Below, piece by piece: positions 1 through 12,643 of a DNA stretch of 64,000 bases. The position numbers were made by a program, and so were the translations under genes. Source of the stretch: Bigelowiella natans CCMP2755 (lineage: Eukaryota > Cercozoa > Chlorarachniophyceae); contig ADNK01002607.1 of the NCBI GenBank assembly GCA_000320545.1, forward strand, positions 131,001 through 195,000, written 5' to 3'. Each line of letters begins with the position of its first letter. Position 1 is the first letter of the stretch. The notes under the pieces were generated by a model. That model did not search any database and was not told the origin of the DNA. It saw only the letters and a list, made by a program, of their open reading frames with translations.

Positions 1-439
1 TGGGCTTCCTCCTAACATGAAACCGAACCTATATACCGATATTGCATCCACTATTAAAGCAAAGGTGGCAAAAAACACTGTTGGTCCTTGCCTATGTGCA
101 AGTTCTCTAGCTAGAGTGTGTACTGTGTGAAACTATAAGTAGTAGGTCATGTCGAAGAAAGGAGGGAGATCTATCGTAAATATAATATATATATAATATA
201 AACTAATTATTCAATATATATGTATGTGTGTGTGTGTCCTATTGAAATTTTGGGTAGCAGAAGCACAATTATTTGTTGATTGGCAATGTTCATGAAGAAC
301 GCCAGCAGCAGCGTAGTATGTCACTTCTACTACTATGAAAGAACAATTTAGTTTTACTAAATTTTCCTTTCATTTCTCGTGGTTAGATGATAATGATAAT
401 GAAGATGATGATGGTGATGATGGTGATATCTCATTGTCG

Positions 440-477
<38 letters not shown>

Positions 478-986
478 TTATTTTTATACAAACCCTCATC
501 CAGCTACCAGAAGTGCATCTCCATGCTTTCTCTCCCGAAGAGGTAATAAGAGCACGATGGAATAGACAGGCTAGGCTGAATGCTGTTTGTTACGAAATGA
601 CGACGATGATAGTGATACATGCGACGATAAATGGTCTACTGAAAATAAAAGATGTATTGTTATCTTTCTTCTAGGTTTTGTATGGCGCTAGTAGATCAAA
701 ACGATCTGCTCGAGAGATGTTGCTCGCACTCAAAGAGGTAAAGAAGAATACTACTGCAGATATATGTAGGGGTATATATCGTATTGTATGGTACCGTTGC
801 CAACATATGCTTTCTTACTCCTTCTTCTGAGGTCATCATCATCATCATCATCCTCATCATCATCATCACCATCATCATCATCACCACCATTGTCGTTCTT
901 ATTTATTGACATCAGAGCGGTGTGGATACGATTCCAGGGACTAGTGCAGAGATCCTCGATGATGGTGATAGGAGAAGAAGAAGAAG

Positions 987-1030
<44 letters not shown>

Positions 1031-1317
1031 GGGGAGTCAATGGAGTTTCTCAAGGGAGGATGGAAGCTATACGCGCTGGTTTATTCTTTATCCTCATGAA
1101 CATTTCAACGCACACCGTAGGTATCAGAGCAAAAATTGCGGGACAACGACTCTCCACAGAGGTAATGGGTACTTGCGTGAACGAAGTACTCCCAATTCGG
1201 CGATTTCTCTCGGAACATTCCAATGAGAAGTATAGGACACCATGATTTGATGATGTGACTACTACAGCTGAATTACTCTTGTGCAGCAAGCACATGCCTA
1301 TGATCAGGATGATAATA

Positions 1318-1350
<33 letters not shown>

Positions 1351-1980
1351 ATGATACATACCAACAATTGGTGATAGAGATGGTATATTCGAAGGAGTGG
1401 ATATCTGTCGTTACAACAGCTCATGAGGTCGGACTAAGGAGCTCTTCTACTATCATGTAAAAATGCATCGCTTGAATATCTGTAAGCAGCATCAAACAGC
1501 GATTGATATGTGTGTGTGTGTGTGTATGTGTGTAATTAGGTATGGACACATAGAGACTGCAGAGCACATTGCTAAGCACATTGACATTCTCCGGCAAATT
1601 CAGGTGGGACATCGTTTCTTCTTATTCTTATTATCAACAATAACAATTGTAACAATAATGGTATTACGAGTTATCGATGTGACCTACTGCTGTCATTTTT
1701 AACGACGCCAAAAACCACTGTAATGTATGCCACCACGCGTCTATTTGTCTTTATTCATTCATTGATTAATTGCCAAATGAAAAAGAGGAAAACAGGAGGT
1801 TTCACGGAATTTGTCCCTTTGTCTTTCGTTGCAAGCGATGCACCCATGTATGGTAATATATCTGCCCTTGGCGTATCTTCTCGTTGTTCTGAACGGACGA
1901 TAACCATGGACAACTACGAATTTCTGACTGATTAGAATCACAGAATAATACATTGTGCATACCATTTATTAACTTTTTGT

Positions 1981-2020
<40 letters not shown>

Positions 2021-2042
2021 ATTACATATGATTTTTGCTCAA

Positions 2043-2089
<47 letters not shown>

Positions 2090-2462
2090 CCAAAAAAAAC
2101 ATCCTAAATATGCGGGGAGGACCGTCGGGAGCAGAAGTGCTGCTTATGCACAGGTTAATGTGTACTAATAGGAATCATAATAGTATATTTTACTACTACT
2201 ACTACTAATAATAATAATAAGCATTGTAGTAATAGTAGTAGTAGAGTAGTAGTGGTAATGATAGTAGTGCTGATAATGCAAAGGTGAGGACGGATCATTC
2301 ATGCATTACGATTCTTCAATATAAATAATTGTCATGACACCATTACAAGGAGGAGCTCTATATCTGTTGTGTGTGTGTGTGTGTGTGTGTGCTGTCTTCT
2401 TCTATCCGTAGTGTTGCACGATTGATGCTCTCCGGAGATATCAACAACTTACAGTGCTCGTG

Positions 2463-2496
<34 letters not shown>

Positions 2497-2663
2497 CAGT
2501 AGCAGCAGTGAATGCTGCAATTGTTGTAGTTGTCATTGTAGCTATGGAACCATTGCTATATTGGATCGAAGTAGAAGTAATGATGCAGTAGTTTCTCAGG
2601 GGGAAATGAGAGAAAGGAGGGAGGGGGGAGGAAAGGAGTGTCGGTGAGGGAGAGAGAAAAAGA

Positions 2664-2700
<37 letters not shown>

Positions 2701-3288
2701 CATTAAATACAGAGGACATAGAGGAGAACACATCCTGCTCCAAGATGCTACCTGAAATGTGTTAAAAACTACTACTACTACTACTACTACTACTACTGCT
2801 GCTACTACTACTGCTGCTGCTACTACTACTGCTACTACTACTACTACTACTAAAAAGGCCAAAGGAGGGCATGAGAATGGCTCAGATATTGCTCGGTCAC
2901 GGAGTAAACGACCTAGGAGGTCGCTGCTAATCAGCCTACTATAATAATAGTGTCAGCGCATATGCATGATACACATCCATTCCTGGTAGTGTTTATCGAA
3001 TGACGTGGATTCTCATCATCATTATATCATCCTCCTCCACGTGTCATTAGGCACTCTCATGAATGAGTCCATATCAACCGCTGCAGGTACCTACTACCAC
3101 TTACTACACACACACAAACCTTAACTATATGTAGAATATATATATATATATATATATATAGGAGCACAGCATGGACAATTAGCCCGCCCCCGAGAGCTAA
3201 GAGCACTTGCAACTGAAGTAATGCTGCTCAAACACATATAAACATATGACTAAATATAGAGTGTTTGATGTTCATCTTCATCAAGATT

Positions 3289-3330
<42 letters not shown>

Positions 3331-3502
3331 CCCCCCTCAAAGATCTCCCATGATTTAATCAATCGTTGGAACATCAATAGTAGCATCAGCATGCTGAGAG
3401 AGTAGTTAACAGGTAGGACGAAAGCCATACCAAAGAAGCACAGTGTACGAAATCATTCGAGAAGACTTCAAAGGAATGGTACATATCAAGATAACTAATG
3501 AC

Positions 3503-3548
<46 letters not shown>

Positions 3549-4430
3549 GGAGGAGGAGGAAGAGGGGGATAGAAGCAAAGCGTCATCATTCATATGTTTA
3601 TAAACACAGCCTATTGATGAAGAGAATTAGCACCGACCCTAAGACAACATAGACACATTAAACAGCACACGAAGAAGAAGAAGAAGAAGAAGAAGAAGAA
3701 GAAGAAGATAATGATGATGAAGAAGAAGAGGGAAAAAAATATGTATATATAGACGACAAAGACGATGATGCTTTTCTCACATATCATGTTGTGTTTATAC
3801 AACTCTGTTGTCCCTTGCGTGATAATGCTATTATCGTAAAGATGGAGGAGGACTCAGCAGAGAAATGCCTAGGTAGCAGTGGCAAAATTGCGTTCAAAAT
3901 GAGTTGTTTATGAATATATTAAAAGGACAATATCGTCTTTTTGCGGTATCCTCCCCCTCCCTTTTCCAGAGAATGCTGATTTCGGCTCTTATCATCAACT
4001 CATACGTGACAAAACTAAGTGGAGAGCGAAGAGTGTTTTAGCCAAGGGGGGAGGAGGAGGAGGAGGAGGAGGAGGAGGCACGAGGAATAAAAAGGAAGCA
4101 CAGAGAGCAGCAGCAGCAGGAGCAGCTCATCACACAGAACGTCGGATGTTTTCGTCTTCTCGCACGATGATAGCACCAGATGCAGCAAGACGAATTCAGA
4201 GCCGCTCATTTAGAAGCTATGCTGCTTCGTTGCATGCTGCTACTACTGCACCTTTACAGTTTTACAGAGGGAGAGAAAGAGGAGGAGGAGGACGAGGAGG
4301 GGGGGGGGGGGGGGAGGAGTTCAGGAGAACAATGACGAAGATGAAAGCCATTAGTAGCATTAATAGGAGGAGACGAATAAGCACAAGAGCAGCAGGAACA
4401 AAAAAGCAAGAAGACAATGTATAATTAAAT

Positions 4431-4471
<41 letters not shown>

Positions 4472-4652
4472 CACTGCACCTTTGATATCTGTGCTCACCC
4501 TGACACTACTATGTTCTTTTCCATCTTCTTTATTTGTTATATATGTCTATACATATTGATTAGGTCGTGGTGACTTATTCGTCATCTCACACGATTGTTC
4601 CTACATACGAATGCTTTAATAAGTACTACCAATCTTAGCACCACCATCACTG

Positions 4653-4684
<32 letters not shown>

Positions 4685-4977
4685 GCTACTGCGAGTACTA
4701 CCGCTGCTGCTGTGACTACATTGCTGTCTCCATGTTCCTACCTATTACTCATCAAGGGAGGTGGAGGGGAGAAGGAGGAAACAGGGGGGGTGGGGATGAT
4801 TCTAGGCGAAAGGAAGAACAATAATTTAACAACTAGAAGCCATTCTCAACCAAATAATATTCCTTTTCTATATTGCTGTGCTTTTCTCTCTCTTATTTCT
4901 CTTCCTCCTTTTTCTCTCTCTCCTCTTTCTCTCTCTAACTCCCTTTCCATCTCTCTCTCTCCATCTCTCTCTCTCTT

Positions 4978-5016
<39 letters not shown>

Positions 5017-5504
5017 ATCCTCTATCAATGTTTATCTTGCTTCCTCGATTCTTCTTCTTGTTCTTCTTCTTCTTCTTCTTCTTTTCCCGTCCTCGTTGAC
5101 TGGTAGATGTCTCTATTGCAACTTCAGAACAAACATAGGTACTGCGGTACGATACAGTAGGAGTAAATAAATCGTCAATCAACACAACAACACACGTGCA
5201 ATTTATGCCACAATCTCGATTCTCTCTTCCATCATCTGTTTATTATTATTTTTTTTCATATTTATTTTTATTTTATCATTATTCAGGTGCCTCAGGCTGG
5301 ATGTCTCTAGATAGAGTAGAATCAATATTCTCTGATTTGAAACTCAAGATCGCGGTAAAATGAAGCTCCTCGCAACAGAAATGAGATACATCAATAGCCT
5401 TTTTTTTTTAAATTACTACTTCAGTATACACAGAATACGTGCGTGCATGCTTCAAGATCGAGGGAATATTCAATTATTTTACATCATCCCATACACTATG
5501 GCTA

Positions 5505-5536
<32 letters not shown>

Positions 5537-6076
5537 CTTCTTCTAGGGTGATAATGACGACGACGATAATGATGATGATGATGATGATAATGATGGAGTT
5601 TTGGTTGTTGGTAGAAGTGATGATTGAAGTACGTTATTGATATGATCGATGATGTAGGAGGACGAAGGACATTATGAACCATTGGAGATCTTAATCCTGT
5701 CGGGTGAGGTACATCCAAAAGCCAAGAATCGCTCCAAATGGCATCGGTACTACTATTTACTGCAGTTACTGTTCATGCCGTGTTATCTCCTCCTCCTCCC
5801 CCTCCCCCTCCCCCTCCTCCTCCTTGTTGCTGTTGTTGTTGTTGGTGTTGTCGTTGATGTTATTGCCATCGCGATTATCCTAATCATCATTACCCGTAGG
5901 CATATTGTGGACATCTGCAAGTTGGCTATTGACTACGGGTTCTTTTCTTCCTAGTTCCACACTGCTACCATCGTCTAGCTGCTTGCTTGTACCGCTAAAT
6001 GTTTCTGGAAAATAGATATTCACTCTCCTACTATATCTTATTTTCCCTATCATTCTATTTATCTATTTACTTATTC

Positions 6077-6138
<62 letters not shown>

Positions 6139-6888
6139 GCTCCCTTGTGTTGGTGTGTGTGCATGTGGATGTGTATGCAAATGAAAAAAAATCAACTAAC
6201 ACAGTTTTTGATGTGTTACGCAAATGAAAAATATATCAACCAACACAGTTTTTTCCCGCACACCAACGTCGGGCCTCTGTCTCGCACTGAAATGTTAAGT
6301 CTAAAAAAGGTGCTATAGAAATAAATAAAAAGCAACTTCAGGGAGTGAGGGGGAGGGAGATAGGATCATGGACATGTTATATCGAAAACTCTAGAAGAGT
6401 TGTAAAGAACAATCCTCGGACTCAGTTTGTGTCAATTAATCCTGATAGGTAAATGCTTCTATGGGGCTAATGCTGGAGCAAGTCACCCCGAAATTGATGC
6501 AAAACGTGCACAGATTCGCACCCTCAAAGGTCATCCATTCATCAACGCAATGTGTCTTACGAAAGAAGGCCATGCACCCTTCAATGTAATGTACGAAAAG
6601 AAGAAGAAGACGAATAAGAATATACAATTTGTGCACTGTTACAAGCTCAGACCGTCAGTCGTAACTATTATTGATTCGGAAGATATAAAGAGATTATTGT
6701 TCTCGCCATCCTTCATTCATTAGGCTCCGACCTTACGCCTCGAGCAGCTCAGAATGGCCGGCGAACTAGGTAAGGAGGGATAGTAGCGCGAGTAACGGGA
6801 TCTGGCAACGAAGGGAAAGGAGTTGTAGTATGTGAGTGATGGATTAAAGAGAGGTGATGAGAATGATGGATGACGGGAGATAAATTAT

Positions 6889-6964
<76 letters not shown>

Positions 6965-7837
6965 ATCGTGCAGGAATCCCGTTCACAACAGGCATTTTGC
7001 TAGGTATATTAATGCATGATGCATCATTGGTCATCCTACCCAGCGTCTTCTCTCCCTCATAGCCCTTCCTTTCTTCCATTGGGAGGGATTAGATTATGTA
7101 TGTGTACGTGGCAATGATCTCCGCACCGTTGTGGTGTTTTAATTGTGTTCGTATTGATGATATTTCTTCTTGTCGTTCTTCCTCTTGTTATTGCCGTTTT
7201 TGCTGCTCTTGTTGTTGTTGTTGTGGAGGTATTGGAGAGAATGAGGATGACCGTGTCAGAACAATTGAAGCTATTTCTGATATTGCCACCACATATGGAC
7301 ACATCCAGGTTGCCAGGGATTATTTATCAAATCTATCTAAAATTAGACGCGACACGCACACACGCACACACATTCCCTATGCAGCTAAATGACACAATAA
7401 CCTGTCTTCTTCCATGCCTCTAGGAAGTAATAGTACAGCCATACTCGCCCGGAGAGAAGGATAGATGGGCTGCTCGAGCTCCAGACGGAACAAGTGGAGG
7501 GGGTTACTACGACATCAATCTGCTTCCTCAATTTGTTCAAATGACCAGAGAGGTTTGCCGATATTGAGAGAGAGAGATAGAATTTTCATAATAATATCTA
7601 TTTATTCCTTAACATGTTGTTGTTGTTGTTGTTGTTGTTGTGTTCCCACCGTTCGTCACTCAGATGCTCCCTGATGACGTCGTCGTTCAGATACCACCTA
7701 ATCTCCTAAATGTCGCAGGTAGTAGCAGCAGCAGCAGCCACTATGTATTGCATCGAAAAAATGGTGTATGGATTGCATTTGTTCACATGCACAAAACACA
7801 CTCACAAACATAAATGTACATATACATATTTTAATAC

Positions 7838-7885
<48 letters not shown>

Positions 7886-8329
7886 TTATTTGGCAGATGG
7901 TAAGGACATTTTGATCAAATGTCTAAACGCGGGAGCAAGGGATTTGGGTGGGATCTCGCCTAAAGACGAGGTCAAGAACTCATTCCATTTAAACGAGTAG
8001 TATGTCATCATGTCCGCATCTATGAAGATGTTTACTATGTATATAGAGCACGTTCACTCTATATGATCATATATGTGAAATAAAGTGGATGATCTGCTGC
8101 CTGGTTGTAGGTAAATCCTAACTACTCCTTTCCAAAAACATCGGAACTATCACAAATGCTTGCGGATCATGGTTTCACGCTCCAACGTCGCTCCTGTGTG
8201 CACGAACCGCGTCTTCATTTGTTGAATGCTACAGAGGGAGAAGATAGCTCAGATAATGATGACGGGGTTCTCCTTCGTGATCTCCACAGCCGTTTGCTTT
8301 CACAGCAGCAGCCTGCTGTCAATTCTTAA
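1..8329 (+). CDS. FO synthase, fused CofH-CofG (5' partial)
   Basis: Makes 7,8-didemethyl-8-hydroxy-5-deazariboflavin (FO) from tyrosine and the riboflavin precursor 5-amino-6-ribitylaminouracil, using two radical-SAM domains; in algae FO is known as a light-harvesting cofactor of DNA photolyase. Exons (all GT-AG, phases close): 1-83, 514-542, 675-737, 916-964, 1121-1161, 1395-1456, 1540-1603, 1786-1852, 2090-2153, 2412-2462, 2858-2919, 3051-3086, 3162-3217, 3413-3478 (CofH part), then 4564-4622, 5107-5138, 5287-5354, 5658-5746, 5900-5938, 6249-6309, 6449-6529, 6724-6769, 6974-7003, 7229-7308, 7424-7552, 7664-7718, 7897-7970, 8111-8329 (CofG part). 617 residues are visible. CofH hallmarks: HAFSPEE, TIPGTSAEILDD, STIMYGHIE, TGGFTEFVPL, GVNDLGGTLMNESIS. 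CofG hallmarks: radical-SAM CFNKCLYC, PHTNVGPLS, GIPFTTGILLGIGE, VIVQPYSPGEKDRW, VVVQIPPNLL, NAGARDLGGISP. The CofH radical-SAM Cys motif lies left of the window. The first donor (83 versus 64) is least certain. Bacterial FbiC has the opposite order (CofG then CofH). Confidence 0.93.
84..7896. repeat. Microsatellite-filled introns of the FO synthase gene
   Basis: Introns of the FO synthase carry uninterrupted simple repeats: TA near 446-478, GA at 990-1026, GAT at 1317-1349, GT at 1509-1532, GA at 1983-2020, TA at 2046-2088, GTA at 2462-2496, GA at 2660-2698, TAC at 2765-2850, TA at 3138-3160, CT at 3293-3327, GAT at 3504-3550, GAA at 3672-3707, GGA at 4048-4077, CA at 4434-4468, TAC at 4651-4685, CT at 4970-5010, CTT at 5508-5544, CT/CA at 6080-6140, CT/TAC at 6893-6963, GTT at 7617-7641 and CT/GT at 7840-7886. 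Several abut the splice acceptor, for example the TA array that ends directly in the TAG before the exon at 2090. Confidence 0.95.
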
Positions 8330-11038
8330 TTTCGTACAACAAGGTTATGCAATGAAATTTTACACATCCAAAAAAACGCAGTTGTTCATTCATATTCCTG
8401 TCATTACAGTACGTGTGGCACATAGCATAAGTATGTGGCTACGTACATCCTGACATATATTACAGGTTTACAGTAACTGCAACAGGAGCATGCATGCTAG
8501 CTAGCATAGACATGGACTTGCTGATTGTGTGTCAATTACTGTTAAGGCATATGTAGCAATGCATGGCTATTGCCAGCGCATGGTATGAGCTACCCCTTCT
8601 AGCCTTATTGGATTCTTAAGATACTATGAGCGATAGCTCTGTCTTAGTGATGTTTGTACGCTGTAGGCTAATAGGGCACAACACAGCTAGACAGGCTTCT
8701 CATGCTCATAATGCGTTCGTGTCACGTTGCTCACATGTTTATGCATAGCATAGCCGCCGCTTTGCATAGCTACATTAGGATGACTATTGAAAAAATGTAT
8801 TTCTTACTATGTCACTCATGTTTAGATGTGTCATTATGCGCAATCAAAATTATATTTACCGTTCTTGGGAATGACGTCGTGGTGGGTCTGTGAGGTAGCC
8901 CTGTTACTCACATTAAATTTGTACATGTATACTACGCTCACATTGCACGTGTTTTTTGTATCTCGTCTCTTTCAGTACGAGGTCTTACGGCTGCAGTTAG
9001 GTCAATTTCGCACTAATTTCATCATGGATGGAGCCTCAAGTTTTAGGTGACCAATACCGCACATTGAGCTACGATGCGCAGAAGCCATCGTTATCTCATA
9101 AGTTCCAGCAGGCTCCAAACTCACACCTTTGAAGTTTCTGGCATTGGAAAAGCTACTAGAAGATACCAACTTTTATTTTTATTTTAAAGGTGTGGGCTGC
9201 TGCAAGAGACCTTTGGCCGTTTCAGAAGAATAAACTAAAGCTTTATTTCATCAATTAGCTCAAAATTCTAGCTATAGGATTACACCGTATTAAAAATCTT
9301 TCTGTGGATTGGGAGTAATTGATGGTGCCCTAGGTTCGCGCACAATGATCATCTAACAGCTGTTCCGGCAAACAAAACAGCCACAGAGTATGCTATGTAT
9401 ATTTTTGTTGGAATTGTTATCGGCCATAGAACTTTTCTCAGCACAAAAGATTCGACTCCTGCGGTACCAAACCTAATTCCGTCCAATTTTGTACGATACT
9501 GGAATCTCTGCACGAATGGCCGAGATCGGAACCTCTCAGAGAAGGCCTGCATCATCACCACGGAGGTCAACAGAGTCCACAATTGAGAGATATGGCTAAT
9601 AAATCATTTCTATAGGTTGATTTACCCTTCCCTGTCTCCACCATCGCCGCGTCATTGCACTACTGCCAAAGGACGGCAGAGTGTTGGAAATCTGAACACC
9701 TGGCTGTACCTTGTAGCATAGTCCCCACGAAGCATACTAGAGATAGGCCATCGGTCAAAGAAAATTTTAATCTTCTTAAATAAACATACCAGCCACGCAA
9801 ATCCAAGAAATTCGTGTGTTAGAGTTCCCGCAAAGATTCCAGCTGGTGTGAGAATCGACGAATCCAAACCTTGCCGCTGTTTATTTTTGGTGATGTCACA
9901 ATGAACTGAATACTTTGACATAGATAAGTGGAAACCTCTAAAGCTCTCGCAATGTAGGGTTTATTTTGGTCCCCATCCAGACGTGCCCGAACACCCGAAT
10001 GGGTGCTGTCAACAGCCATCCTCCTCCGACTCCTCCCGACAGATGAGCAGGGAACGGCCGTGTGAAGGACTGAATTCAACATTCGTCACTTCCTCATTCA
10101 AAAATAATGAATCTCGATTTTTCTCCTATTATAATGCACAATATTATCCAAATCAAGGCCATTTTGATACAACATCTTCCACAAAAATCGAGTTTTCATA
10201 AAACAAAGAGGGGAAACTTCAAATCACCAAAAATATGTGGAGCATCTTTAGCATAATCACCTTAAGAATTTTACTTAATTCTCTTGGACAATTCTGGCCA
10301 ATATTTTTTATTCTGCGCGAAAAATGATACAACATAACTATTACGACAAGCTAGTTCCGAAGACGTCTTCAATTGTTACAGAAACGCAGTTTTAACATAT
10401 CGGCCCTTTGTGGGGTTGTTACGTGTCTCCAACCTGCAATCCCAGATATTTACGGGAATTCTGGAGTAGTGACATTTTTTTTTAGATGCATTCGTCTGAA
10501 ACGATGCATGTAAAGGTGAAATTAATTTGTCGGAACGGTCCGTTCTATATCCTGTCCAAAAGAGGCAGTTGTCTCTTTTGTGTGAGCACAATTTTGTAAA
10601 GACAGTGAGAATCCTCATTCTAACAAGTTAATGGAGCTGCTTACGGCGTGTTTCTATCTAAAAACGGTTATCCGGGATTGAATAAAGTCTGTTTCTTTAC
10701 CAATCCACCGAAACTCTACGCATCCACTATCTACGTCGACGCAAACACCGCACGCAAAGAACCCAAAGGAGCAATTTCCAATGCAAAATCCGAATAAAAG
10801 TTGACTCATCTTGCAAACGCCATGAATTTGCAAATGTGGCTCTTTCAATGTTTCAACGTAGTTTGGGACAAATTAACCTTGCTCGTTGAAAATGTTGCAT
10901 TCATTTGATACCTACGGCAATCATGAATTCATGTCGTAGAACAAAAATGTTCGCAATCATGGTTGGCCACTGTCAGCATACAGCCAACAGTCCAAAGCAA
11001 CACTGCTCCTTCCCATACCCCCCACAGACTTCAAAAGG
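8330..11038. other. Gene-poor interval
   Basis: No gene is supported. 8490-8760 is rich in GCTAGC/GCATGC words; about 8769-8803 holds a copy of the dispersed repeat described separately. Between 9300 and 10850 the minus strand shows several short open frames (about 60-90 codons) that do not join into a recognisable protein and may be a decayed coding element. The last few hundred bases would contain the GAPDH promoter; no clear promoter motif was recognised. Confidence 0.5.
8769..8803 (-). repeat. Dispersed 55-bp repeat, copy 1 (partial)
   Basis: Shares CTACATTAGGATGACTATTG and an A-run with the other copies; consensus on the opposite strand is ATGAGACGGATGTAATGAA, spacer, TTTTTCAATGGTCATC, then AATGTA. 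Confidence 0.6.
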
Positions 11039-12643
11039 ATGTACGCTCAGCACAAGAAGACTAACTACGCCCTTGTCGGCTCCATTGCCGTGAACATGGC
11101 CCTCGTTGGCGCAATTTGCTTCTCCCTCTCTGGCGCAAGTAAGGAAGGGAAATCAGTGGGAAGGCGTAACACATAGGGGGTATTTCGTTTATGCAAAGGG
11201 GATATTTCGCTTCGAAATCTGATTGAACTTAAATCGAACACTAATCGATTTCTGTTTCATTCTTCTCAGGCAATGTTGCTGCTCCAGCTATGCGCACCGC
11301 TCCTCGCGTTGCATCCATGTCTCGCACTATGCCTATGAGCATGGCAGGACAACGTGTTAGCGTTCGCCCAAAGATGATCCAGCGCCGTGAAATGAAGGCT
11401 GAGGCTCTTTCCTACACCGTTGATGACATCCGTGGCATGCTCGGGGATGATGTTGCAAACCAAATCCTTGCTAAGAACACCCCTACTGTAAGCGTTAAAA
11501 CTTAACTGAAATTGAATTACAAAATCGGCAATATTTTCAAATCAACCTGAACATTTTGACTTTTTGTAGGGACCTGAGCGTAACGTCGTACTTTACGGAT
11601 TCGGACGTATTGGCCGTTTGTTAGCTCGTATCATCACCACCATCCCTACCAACCTTAAGCTTAAGGGAATTGTTGTCCGTCAGCCTAAGAAGCCTGATCT
11701 TGAGAAGCGCCTTGAGCTTATCAAGAGAGATTCCGTGCACGGACCCTTCAGGGGAACCATCTCTATGGACGAGGCTGACAACGCTCTCATCATGAACGGA
11801 CAAAAGGTTCGCCTTATCTACGCTAACCAGCCTGAAGAGGTTGACTACACCAAGTACGGAATCAACGACGCTATTGTTATTGACAACACCGGTGTCTGGC
11901 GTGATGACGAGGGACTTGCTAAGCACCTTTCATCCAAGGGAGCTGCTCAGGTTATCCTCACCGCTCCTGGTAAGGGTGTCAAGAACATTGTTGCTGGTGT
12001 GAACTCCGACGTTATCGAGGGATCCGACAAGATTCTCTCTGCTGCTTCATGCACCACTAACGCTGTCGTTCCTGCTCTTTCCGTTCTCCACAAGAAGTTC
12101 GGAATTGTTTCCGGCCACATCGAGACCGTCCACTCTTTCACCAATGACCAGAACTTGATCGATAACTACCACAAGGCTGACCGTCGCGGACGTGCTGGAC
12201 CTCTTAACATGGTTATCTCCGAAACTGGTGCTGGTAAGGCTGTCGCTGTTGCTCTTCCAGAGCTTGCTGGAAAGCTTACTGCTTCCGCTATCCGTGTTCC
12301 TACCCCTGATGTTTCCATCGCTGTTATGATCCTTGACCTTGAAAAATCCACTACTGCTGAGGAGATTAACGCTGCTTTCAAATCTGAAGCTACTGGAACT
12401 CTTGATGACAACCTTGGATACTCCGACTCTAAAGAAGCTGTTTCCCTTGACTTCATCGGATCCACCCATGCTGGAGAAGTTGATGCTCTTGCCACCAAGT
12501 GCACTGGTAACTCCTGCATTGTTTACGTGTGGTATGACAACGAGAACGGATACTCCAACCAAGTTGTCCGCGTTGTTGAGCAGTGGGCTGCAAAGCAGGA
12601 AGCTGCTGGTTTGAAGTTCGAAGCTGCTGAGGCAATGGCTTAA
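11039..12643 (+). CDS. Glyceraldehyde-3-phosphate dehydrogenase with targeting leader
   Basis: Oxidises glyceraldehyde-3-phosphate with NAD(P)+ and phosphate (or the reverse reaction in the Calvin cycle). Exons 11039-11138, 11270-11487, 11570-12643 give 463 residues; phases close. The body shows the Rossmann motif YGFGRIGRLLAR, the catalytic SAASCTTNA with its Cys, the partner His in TVHSFTNDQN, and the C-terminal YVWYDNENGYSNQVVR. Length and the conserved segment LSYTVDDIRGMLGDD upstream of the Rossmann fold resemble the longer (about 470-480 residue) GAPDH class of gamma-proteobacteria rather than the usual 335-residue GapC. Residues 1-33 contain a hydrophobic run ending SLSGA, followed by a Ser/Met/Arg-rich stretch (about 35-75), consistent with a signal peptide plus plastid transit peptide; location is inferred. 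Codon choice is strongly restricted (GCT, GTT, CTT, AAG, ACC), as in highly expressed genes and unlike its neighbours. Confidence 0.95.

Noticed and set aside
788-1099. Poly-Ser/Glu-Arg frames on both strands
   Set aside because: Translation of TCA and GA arrays in an intron; the true exon here is 916-964.
4595-5170. 191-codon open frame of Thr, Ser and Leu runs
   Set aside because: Made of TAC and CT microsatellites in FO synthase introns; only 4595-4622 and 5107-5138 within it are exon sequence, and the first is in a different frame.
7710-8000. Apparent stop after FHLNE ending the CofG frame at 8000
   Set aside because: A donor at 7971 and acceptor at 8110 continue the conserved CofG C terminus (VNPNYSFP...) to a better stop at 8327-8329.
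9349-10082. Cluster of short minus-strand frames that might be a decayed transposase
   Set aside because: No catalytic motif or repeat ends could be identified; left as an unassigned interval.
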